DNA of 36,661 bases from a virus, in the IMG/VR virus record IMGVR_UViG_3300045107_000067, positions 1 to 36,661 of that record. One strand, given 5' to 3'. The number at the start of each line of letters is the position of its first letter. Position 1 is the first letter of the stretch. This document shows positions 14,175 through 18,507 of this stretch, piece by piece. The position numbers were made by a program, and so were the translations under genes. The notes under the pieces were generated by a model that did not search any database, was not told where the DNA came from, and saw only the letters and a list, made by a program, of their open reading frames with translations.

Positions 14175-14196
14175 CTGAAGATCACGGAGGGAACCG

Positions 14197-14547
14197 ATGA
14201 TAGTCTTGAAGCACCTCTGCCGCGAGTTCGACCTTGAGCCACGTCGCTTGCGGATGGTCCTGCGCTCACACTACGGCAACCGAGGGAGATGGAAATGGGA
14301 AGACGACGCAAGCGAACTGAAAACGATCCGCGACCTGTTGCGGGATACATTGAACCGTCCAGCCCCCAAAGGCCGCCCACCTCGTGCCTCTACTTCCACA
14401 AGGACGGTCGAGACCTCATCGTCAACTTCTGCCACGACGGCGCAGCAGCCCGATACCTCGAGCTGGTTGGCGAAGGCGAAGGTCCGTACCGTTGGCGGAA
14501 AGACGAAGCTGGTCGTCACGCGATCATCTACGAAAGCGGCATCGTAG
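14197..14547 (+). CDS. Small winged-helix-like protein with Ser/Thr-rich tail
   Basis: The first 50 residues (MIVLKHLCREFDLEPRRLRMVLRSHY, then RGRWKWEDDASELKTIRDLL) look like a small phage winged-helix domain. Similar segments occur at the C terminus of the 14295 product and in the 16453 product. The remaining 65 residues are Ser/Thr-rich and low complexity, and lie entirely inside the overlapping 14295 gene, so they may have no function of their own. ATG 14197 has a strong GGAGGG ribosome-binding site. A -1 slip in the overlap would fuse this domain to the next frame. Confidence 0.6.
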   Translation: MIVLKHLCREFDLEPRRLRMVLRSHYGNRGRWKWEDDASELKTIRDLLRDTLNRPAPKGRPPRASTSTRTVETSSSTSATTAQQPDTSSWLAKAKVRTVGGKTKLVVTRSSTKAAS

Positions 14548-14915
14548 CCCGCGCCTCGTCACTCGAGGAGCTGGAGCGGATCATCGAGTCCGATCCTCTC
14601 GATGAGCTGCCTGAACCGCACGAGCGGAACATCGCCAACTTCAAGAGCGATCACGTCCGCGAGTACGTTCCTCGCGAGACACGGAAGCAGAAGCGTGAGC
14701 GTCGAGCTGGCGAAGAGCGGGAGCCAAAGCAACCGCGCTTGCCGAAGCCCGACACGTCCGGTCTCGTAGGCGTGAGCTGGCTCGCAGAGAAGCTCAACGT
14801 CGAAGGCAAAGACGTACGGGTTGCGCTACGTGCGCAGTTCAAGAAGCCTGACATCGGTTGGCTGTGGGACCCTACCGAAGCCGAGAAGGTTCTCAAGTCC
14901 CTGAAGCTACGTTAA
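14295..14915 (+). CDS. Winged-helix-containing early protein
   Basis: The 206-residue product has an N-terminal module at about residues 25-95 (CLYFHKDGRDLIVNF, RWRKDEAGRHAIIYESGIVARASSLEELERII). A highly charged linker (KQKRERRAGEEREPKQPRLPK) follows. The C-terminal domain of about 50 residues (SWLAEKLNVEGKDVRVALRAQF, GWLWDPTEAEKVLKSLK) resembles the N-terminal domain of the 14197 product. ATG 14295 is chosen because GAGGGAG lies 6 bases upstream; the ATG at 14289 is too close to it. It overlaps the previous gene by 253 bases in the -1 frame. A DNA-binding role is likely from the fold type. Confidence 0.7.
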   Translation: MGRRRKRTENDPRPVAGYIEPSSPQRPPTSCLYFHKDGRDLIVNFCHDGAAARYLELVGEGEGPYRWRKDEAGRHAIIYESGIVARASSLEELERIIESDPLDELPEPHERNIANFKSDHVREYVPRETRKQKRERRAGEEREPKQPRLPKPDTSGLVGVSWLAEKLNVEGKDVRVALRAQFKKPDIGWLWDPTEAEKVLKSLKLR

Positions 14916-14962
14916 TGGGGAGCTGGCATTAAATGGAAGCTGGCGTTAATGAGAAGCTGGCG
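14912..14962. repeat. Three tandem 17-bp imperfect repeats
   Basis: TTAATGGGGAGCTGGCA (14912-14928), TTAAATGGAAGCTGGCG (14929-14945) and TTAATGAGAAGCTGGCG (14946-14962) are head-to-tail. They cover the stop codon of the 14295 gene and the start codon of the next gene. Each begins with TTAA and contains AGCTGGC. Confidence 0.75.
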
Positions 14963-15235
14963 TCTCGGCTGCCGGTGAGGCCGCGGCTGATCCGCCTGAT
15001 CCGGAAAGCATTGCGTGACCGATACAGTCTTGCCATGCACGTCGCCAAGCATCCACGACCTCCTCCCGACCTCGTGCGCAAGTTCCGACGGTCAGACGTG
15101 CGAGTCGACGGCCTCATCTCCCTGTGCGGCAGGCATCTTGTGGCCGCCTATACCGACAGGGAGGTGTGCCTTCTGATGACCGAGGGTGAGTTGAAGCGCC
15201 TGGAGGCCTCTCTAGGGCCCGAGAGGGATGACTAA
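14933..15235 (+). CDS. Small basic hypothetical protein
   Basis: A 100-residue product, strongly basic in its first 60 residues (PVRPRLIRLIRKALRDRYSLAMHVAKH). A more hydrophobic, beta-rich half follows (VDGLISLCGRHLVAAYTDREVCLLMTEGELKRLE). No family is recognised. The start at 14933 lies within the 17-bp tandem repeats, with a GGGGAG sequence about 11 bases upstream, so its translation may be affected by whatever binds there. Function unknown. Confidence 0.55.
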   Translation: MEAGVNEKLASRLPVRPRLIRLIRKALRDRYSLAMHVAKHPRPPPDLVRKFRRSDVRVDGLISLCGRHLVAAYTDREVCLLMTEGELKRLEASLGPERDD

Positions 15236-15439
15236 GCAAATTCCCTCGACATTCACCGGCTCTCGGGCGCCTGGCTGCCCTCTAGGTTCGTTGCGTGACG
15301 CAACTTGAGCGACTTCGACGGTGCAAAATCACCATGCACGACGCTAGACACGTATCGATGCGGATCAAGAGCCCGCTAGAGATGTCTAGAGATCTAGAGA
15401 TGTCTAGAGACCGAGGTGTGGCCACGCCACCGCGACGTC
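15236..15439. other. Non-coding region with short palindromes and tandem repeats
   Basis: No gene is seen here. The region holds a perfect palindrome GTTGCGTGACGCAAC (15290-15304), an 18-bp tandem repeat at 15376-15411, and a small GTGGC/GCCAC hairpin at 15418-15430. It runs directly into the TTAA array that starts at 15440. Confidence 0.6.
15376..15411. repeat. 18-bp tandem repeat built from CTAGAGA words
   Basis: CTAGAGATGTCTAGAGAT (15376-15393) is followed at once by CTAGAGATGTCTAGAGAC (15394-15411). Each unit contains two CTAGAGA words, so four occur in 36 bases. The junctions create palindromes such as TCTAGA. Confidence 0.75.
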
Positions 15440-15618
15440 TTAACCTTACTTGTTAACGTTAAGGCCCCATTAACCTTAACTCTTAACGTTAACGGCATCT
15501 TAATGGTTAACGCCATCTTAACCTTAATTCTTAACGTTAACACTCCGTCTATCTTAACGCTTTGGTAACGTCTATTCTTAACGTTAACGCCACCCGTGCC
15601 ACCTTAACGCTTTGTTAA
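15440..15618. promoter_or_regulatory. TTAA operator array upstream of the 15692 gene
   Basis: Two motif types interleave. Composite TTAA-N2-TTAA-N3-TTAA-N2-TTAA copies lie at 15440-15462 (one word TTAC), 15470-15492, 15518-15540 and, degenerate, 15565-15587. TTAA-N7-TTAA boxes lie at 15459-15473, 15489-15503, 15507-15521, 15554-15568 (second word GTAA) and 15604-15618. Neighbouring motifs share TTAA words, which gives a nearly continuous array on the scale of one helical turn. This suggests cooperative binding of a regulator. Confidence 0.7.
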
Positions 15619-15637
15619 CCACATGCAGGTGTGGCAC

Positions 15638-15665
15638 CTGACACGCCGCAGCAGTCTTGTATGAT
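15638..15665 (+). promoter_or_regulatory. Promoter of the 15692 gene with box at 15604
   Basis: CTGACA (15638-15643), a 16-base spacer and TATGAT (15660-15665) precede the gene. The box TTAACGCTTTGTTAACC starting at 15604 is 34 bases before the -35 start and 56 before the -10 start. Confidence 0.75.
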
Positions 15666-15691
15666 GTGAAGGTCAACAACGAGGACACGCC

Positions 15692-15898
15692 ATGGCCTAC
15701 TACATGCTCTTCACCCGCCCCTACGTGACGCACAAGTGGGCGCCGCAATTCGGCGACTACAAGCGCAAGGACGTTGAGCAGGAACGTCGCGACTCGTTCC
15801 CGCGCCTCGCCGGCAAGCTGTGGCGCATCGTGCGCCTTGCCGACGACCACAAGAACACGCTCGACGCCGTGACGAGGGAAATCAATGGCGATCAGTGA
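15692..15898 (+). CDS. Small basic hypothetical protein
   Basis: A 68-residue product (MAYYMLFTRPYVTHKWAP, then DVEQERRDSFPRLAGKLWRIVRLADDH) of unknown family. The start has GAGG 7 bases upstream in a leader containing GTCAACAACGAGG. The same leader string precedes the 17558 gene. It overlaps the next gene by 14 bases. It is probably an early host-interaction protein judging by size and promoter, but this is inference. Confidence 0.65.
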   Translation: MAYYMLFTRPYVTHKWAPQFGDYKRKDVEQERRDSFPRLAGKLWRIVRLADDHKNTLDAVTREINGDQ

Positions 15899-16184
15899 GC
15901 AGGAATATCACGCTCTCGTGTCGCGGCGCAAGCCGCGGCATGAGGTTGACACCACCCTGTGGATGCGCGCACACCTCGCCCCGCCGGAGGACGGGAAGGT
16001 CGCCGCGTATTCGTTCGAATATGAAGACCTCGTGTTAACGGTCCGTGCACCATACCGCGCAGCAGTCGACGCGGCGGTGCGATACTTTCGCCAGGAAAAC
16101 ACCAGCGAAGTTGCCGTCAATTATATCCGCCTGCTTCCGTCAAAGTTTAAGCATGGCGATGAGGCAAAGGTGACGCGCATTTAG
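15885..16184 (+). CDS. Small hypothetical protein
   Basis: A 99-residue product beginning MAISEQEYHALVSRRKPRHE, with a beta-rich middle (KVAAYSFEYEDLVLTVRAPYRAA) and a conserved-looking helix (VDAAVRYFRQENT). No family is recognised. The ribosome-binding site GAGGG is 6 bases upstream, and the start lies inside the previous gene's 3' end, so the two are co-translated. A TTAA array begins 22 bases after its stop. Confidence 0.65.
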   Translation: MAISEQEYHALVSRRKPRHEVDTTLWMRAHLAPPEDGKVAAYSFEYEDLVLTVRAPYRAAVDAAVRYFRQENTSEVAVNYIRLLPSKFKHGDEAKVTRI

Positions 16185-16205
16185 CGCGCCACTCTTTACG
16201 CCTTG

Positions 16206-16364
16206 TTAACGTTAACGGAGTGTTAAGCTTCACGTCTTGTTAACGTTAACTGTTAAGGTTACCGACGGGTTAAGATTTACGTCTCAGTAATGTTACGAGT
16301 TAACGTTAATGGAGCGTACAGAAACATGGTTAACGGTGGGTGGGCCACTTTAACGGTTCATTAA
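16206..16364. promoter_or_regulatory. TTAA operator array upstream of the 16453 gene
   Basis: TTAA-N7-TTAA boxes lie at 16212-16226 and 16350-16364. Composite copies lie at 16240-16262 (last word TTAC) and 16287-16309 (GTAA, TTAC, TTAA, TTAA). Extra single TTAA words occur at 16206, 16270 and 16330. No gene is seen between 16185 and 16452. Confidence 0.65.
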
Positions 16365-16383
16365 CCATTGCGGACGGATGCAC

Positions 16384-16411
16384 CTGACATGCGGGTCGGG
16401 TGTGATAATGT
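16384..16411 (+). promoter_or_regulatory. Promoter of the 16453 gene with box at 16350
   Basis: CTGACA (16384-16389), a 16-base spacer and TAATGT (16406-16411) with a TGTGA extension precede the gene. The box TTAACGGTTCATTAACC starts 34 bases before the -35 and 56 before the -10, as in the other box promoters. Confidence 0.7.
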
Positions 16412-16452
16412 ATCTCTACGCTCAATGACGAGCGCGACACAGGAAAACGAAC

Positions 16453-16779
16453 ATGACCACGATCAACGCTCTCCTCGCCACCCGCAACGAACTCGCCGCC
16501 CGCCTCGACGTGAAGTCTATTGCTTCATGGAAGGCCTCGAAGGCGAAGCTGCAGGAACAGATCGACGAGTTCACGGCACGCCTGACGCCCACGCGCAAGC
16601 GTGACGACCTGTTCCACCTCACTGACCTGTGCCGCGAGCTCGGCATGAACGCGAAGGTGGCACGCGCGAAGGCACGCCGCCTGTACGCGAAGGACGACAC
16701 GACGCTGCCGACGCCCATCACGAAGTGGGCATGGGACATGAGCGATCAGGATCGCGTCCGCGAACACTTCGCGAAGTGA
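16453..16779 (+). CDS. Small winged-helix-like protein
   Basis: The 108-residue product has an N-terminal helical half (LLATRNELAARLDVKSIASWK, then KLQEQIDEFTARL). A C-terminal domain (FHLTDLCRELGMNAKVARAKAR, ITKWAWDMSDQDRVREHF) shares its plan with domains in the 14197 and 14295 products. This is a DLCREL/LCREF helix, a basic recognition-like helix and a KW(A/K)W strand. It probably binds DNA. The gene is a self-contained cassette with its own box promoter, a CAGGAAAA ribosome-binding site and an intrinsic terminator right after the stop. Confidence 0.7.
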   Translation: MTTINALLATRNELAARLDVKSIASWKASKAKLQEQIDEFTARLTPTRKRDDLFHLTDLCRELGMNAKVARAKARRLYAKDDTTLPTPITKWAWDMSDQDRVREHFAK

Positions 16780-16788
16780 TTAACGAAG

Positions 16789-16818
16789 GGGGCGGGGAAA
16801 CCCGCCTCTTTTTCTTTT
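16789..16818 (+). terminator. Intrinsic terminator after the 16453 gene
   Basis: A GC-rich stem GGCGGG (16791-16796) with CCCGCC (16801-16806) around a GAAA tetraloop is followed by a T-rich tract (TCTTTTTCTTTT, 16807-16818). It is the clearest rho-independent terminator in the window. Confidence 0.9.
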
Positions 16819-16822
16819 GGCA

Positions 16823-16901
16823 TTAACCCGACGGTAACGATAAGAAGTAACGTTAACGAGCGGTAAAGCTTAACGCTCCATTAACGTTAACGGCCGCTTA
16901 A
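16823..16901. promoter_or_regulatory. TTAA operator array upstream of the 16965 gene
   Basis: TTAA-N7-TTAA boxes lie at 16823-16837 (second word GTAA), 16870-16884 and 16887-16901. A degenerate composite copy (GTAA, ATAA, GTAA, TTAA) lies at 16834-16856. The last box ends two bases before the -35 of the next promoter. Confidence 0.65.
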
Positions 16902-16903
16902 CC

Positions 16904-16931
16904 TTGACCCGCATTGCAGGTGTGGTATGAT
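16904..16931 (+). promoter_or_regulatory. Promoter of the 16965 gene
   Basis: TTGACC (16904-16909), a 16-base spacer and TATGAT (16926-16931) precede the gene. The nearest box (16887-16901) starts 39 bases before the -10, which is closer than in the five 56-base promoters. Confidence 0.7.
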
Positions 16932-16964
16932 GTGACATCGAAACACGAACACGGGATTTCCGCC

Positions 16965-17450
16965 ATGCACATCGCCGACCACCTGCGCACGCAAATCGCC
17001 GCCGCTCTCCGCGCCGATGACGTGACCATCTTCTTCGACGACTCCCGCGAACGCACCATTGCCATCGTGCGCCGCGCCGATGCCGTTGACGTGTTCCTGC
17101 ACGACTCGTCGTCCGACGATGACGACTTCGCGTTCTACGCCATCGATCCCGACCTGTCCGCTCCTGCGTGCATCCCTGCGTTCTTCGTCGCCATCCCTGA
17201 TGCCATCGATGACGACGCCGACGCACCGCGCGTCGTGACGCTCCCTGCCGACTCTGTCGCGCTGATCGTTGACGCCATCGACTCGCACGTCGACTCGCTC
17301 GCCGAAAACGCTGCGTCCGACGCTGCCGACCTGCAACCCGAACACGTTCCCGCCATTCAATCGCTCATGAACGCCGCCAACGCGCTGTCGCCGTCGTACT
17401 ACACGATGACCGCGACCGAACTGCTCGACCTCGATCTCGTTGACGATTGA
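16965..17450 (+). CDS. Highly acidic early protein
   Basis: The 161-residue product has about 33 Asp/Glu residues against 7 Arg and no Lys. Asp clusters such as SSSDDDDF and AIDDDADAP are spread along the chain. It has no signal peptide or known domain. Ala, Val and Ile are abundant, so it is probably folded rather than disordered. Such charge is seen in DNA-mimic proteins (anti-restriction, anti-defence) but is not proof of that role. The start at 16965 has GGGA upstream; upstream in-frame codons lie over the promoter. It is an independent cassette with its own promoter and a following hairpin. Confidence 0.65.
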   Translation: MHIADHLRTQIAAALRADDVTIFFDDSRERTIAIVRRADAVDVFLHDSSSDDDDFAFYAIDPDLSAPACIPAFFVAIPDAIDDDADAPRVVTLPADSVALIVDAIDSHVDSLAENAASDAADLQPEHVPAIQSLMNAANALSPSYYTMTATELLDLDLVDD

Positions 17451-17461
17451 TTTACCATCGT

Positions 17462-17499
17462 GCGCGCGTCGTGGGATTTTTCCTGTGACGCGCGCTTCT
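17462..17499 (+). terminator. Terminator hairpin after the 16965 gene
   Basis: A 9-bp stem, GCGCGCGTC (17462-17470) with GACGCGCGC (17487-17495), has a 16-base loop and is followed by a short TTCTTT. It directly abuts the TTAA box of the next promoter. Confidence 0.75.
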
Positions 17500-17531
17500 T
17501 TAATGGTTTCTTAACACCTCGATGCTATACT
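17500..17531 (+). promoter_or_regulatory. Promoter of the 17558 gene with box over the -35
   Basis: The TTAA-N7-TTAA box (17500-17514) covers the position where a -35 would lie. The -10 TATACT (17526-17531) starts 26 bases after the box start. No good -35 hexamer is present, as expected for an activator-dependent promoter. Confidence 0.6.
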
Positions 17532-17557
17532 GATCATGTCAACAACGAGGTGCTGCC

Positions 17558-17764
17558 ATGCTGATCTTCACCTCCGTCTTCCTCGCCACCCCGATCCTGC
17601 CCGCCACGCTCGACGCCGCCTCGCGCGTCTCCGTGTGCAACGAACTCGCCCGCCTGTGCCGTGCGCACGCCGACCACGTCGAAGTGACGACAGCGGGCGT
17701 TTATATCAACGTGCGCATCGAGGGCGAGCTCGTCGCGTCCTACCGCACGTTGAACCAAATCTGA
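17558..17764 (+). CDS. Small hypothetical protein
   Basis: A 68-residue product with a hydrophobic start (MLIFTSVFLATPILPATL), a Cys/His-containing middle (CNELARLCRAHADH) and a beta-strand end (VYINVRIEGELVASY). The start could act as a weak signal or membrane segment. The ribosome-binding site is GAGG in a leader with GTCAACAACGAGG, the same string as before the 15692 gene. It is flanked by terminator hairpins. Function unknown. Confidence 0.6.
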   Translation: MLIFTSVFLATPILPATLDAASRVSVCNELARLCRAHADHVEVTTAGVYINVRIEGELVASYRTLNQI

Positions 17765-17770
17765 CGTTGA

Positions 17771-17800
17771 CGGGGGCGCAGGATTTTTCCTGCGTCCTCG
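17771..17800 (+). terminator. Terminator-like hairpin after the 17558 gene
   Basis: CGCAGGA (17777-17783) pairs with TCCTGCG (17788-17794) around a TTTT loop. Six further pairs, including wobbles, extend the stem to 17771 and 17800. There is no T-tract after it. Confidence 0.65.
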
Positions 17801-17806
17801 CCTACG

Positions 17807-17838
17807 TTAACACTTTCTTAATGGGTACATGCTACACT
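17807..17838 (+). promoter_or_regulatory. Promoter of the 17868 gene with box over the -35
   Basis: The TTAA-N7-TTAA box (17807-17821) occupies the -35 region, and the -10 TACACT (17833-17838) starts 26 bases after the box start. This spacing is identical to that of the promoter at 17500. Confidence 0.6.
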
Positions 17839-17867
17839 GTATGTATCGAAACGAAGGGAATACGTCG

Positions 17868-18074
17868 ATGACCATCATGAACGTGACCTCCACCCGCCTG
17901 ACTGTCGCGCCCGTCGATACCAACGCGACCGACTACGTTATCGACTACACGTCCTTCGCCGACAACGCCACGCGCCGCGTTGCGCACCTGACCTACAGCG
18001 ATGCGATGCAGCGTGCCGACGCCCTGCGCAAGCGCGGGTATCGTGTCAACGTGCGCCGCCTGCACGTCCTGTGA
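17868..18074 (+). CDS. Small hypothetical protein
   Basis: A 68-residue product (MTIMNVTSTRLTVAPVDTN, then YSDAMQRADALRKRGYRVNVRRL) of unknown family, probably a small alpha/beta fold with a basic end. The start at 17868 has AAGGGA 8 bases upstream; codons further upstream lie in the promoter. The next gene follows after 32 bases. It belongs to the box-controlled early cassettes. Function unknown. Confidence 0.6.
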   Translation: MTIMNVTSTRLTVAPVDTNATDYVIDYTSFADNATRRVAHLTYSDAMQRADALRKRGYRVNVRRLHVL

Positions 18075-18106
18075 TCCACACACATACACACGAAGGGAGT
18101 AATACA

Positions 18107-18307
18107 ATGTTCACCATTCTCACCGTCATGTCGTGCATCGTCGCGTGTGTCGTGCTCATCCGTATGATGAACGAAACGACAAGGGAACGCATCAACGTTG
18201 ACCGTATGCGTTACGTCTCGCTCTCGCCCGACGAGCGGCACATCGCGCAGAAATACGATGCAAGGTTGATGCCACGTCGTTCGATCAGGGACTATCGTCA
18301 CGGATGA
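18107..18307 (+). CDS. Small single-pass membrane protein
   Basis: A 66-residue product whose first 21 residues (FTILTVMSCIVACVVLIRMM) form one membrane helix. A charged, basic cytoplasmic-type tail follows (RERINVDRMRYVSLSPDERH, ending RRSIRDYRHG). The start at 18107 has GAAGGGAG upstream; the longer in-frame frame begins within CACA repeats and lacks a ribosome-binding site. It is co-transcribed with the 17868 gene. A role at the inner membrane, such as exclusion or envelope modification, is possible but not shown. Confidence 0.6.
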   Translation: MFTILTVMSCIVACVVLIRMMNETTRERINVDRMRYVSLSPDERHIAQKYDARLMPRRSIRDYRHG

Positions 18308-18325
18308 TGATGAACGAAGGGTTAA

Positions 18326-18358
18326 GGGGTACGGATTGCGCGAATGCAACCGTATCCC
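18326..18358 (+). terminator. Terminator-like hairpin ending the early block
   Basis: GGGGTACGG (18326-18334) pairs with CCGTATCCC (18350-18358) with one wobble. An inner TTGC/GCAA pair closes around GCGAAT. A second, A/T-rich hairpin AAAAGA/TCTTTT lies at 18418-18433. Together they insulate the early cassettes from the late operon. Confidence 0.65.
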
Positions 18359-18454
18359 ACCCATCAACTTTTAACCATCTGCCTACCCCCACCCATTCCA
18401 CCCGCATGGCTAAGGACAAAAGACCCATCTTTTGAATTTCCACAGAAGAGCTAT

Positions 18455-18483
18455 TTGACAGACCACAGAGCTCGAAGTATCAT
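18455..18483 (+). promoter_or_regulatory. Consensus promoter of the structural (late) operon
   Basis: TTGACA (18455-18460), a 17-base spacer and TATCAT (18478-18483) lie 25 bases before the small terminase start. It is the best -35 match in the window. No TTAA-N7-TTAA box lies at the positions used by early promoters, although a lone TTAACCAT word occurs near 18371. Confidence 0.7.
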
Positions 18484-18507
18484 CCCGAGAACATCGGGAG
18501 CCATTTC

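Larger units (their letters stand above)
13516..14196. other. Non-coding divergence region (candidate origin/control region)
   Basis: About 680 bases without a credible gene separate the leftward and rightward blocks. The stretch from about 13560 to 13960 is visibly T/G-rich on the plus strand and more AT-rich than the flanking genes, with repeated GTTAGTG and TTGATG-like words. It contains the nested inverted repeat at 13620-13666, a hairpin at 14047-14077 and a G8 run near 14022. A four-fold TTAA motif lies at 14110-14132, next to the rightward promoter. An origin of replication is possible, but no iteron set is evident. Confidence 0.5.

Noticed and set aside
13516-14196. tRNA or other structural RNA gene
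   Set aside because: No cloverleaf with a T-loop GTTCRA-type sequence and matching acceptor stem could be read; only simple hairpins are present.
15376-15411. Possible CRISPR-like repeat array
   Set aside because: Only two 18-bp units with no spacers and no cas genes; they are direct tandem repeats.
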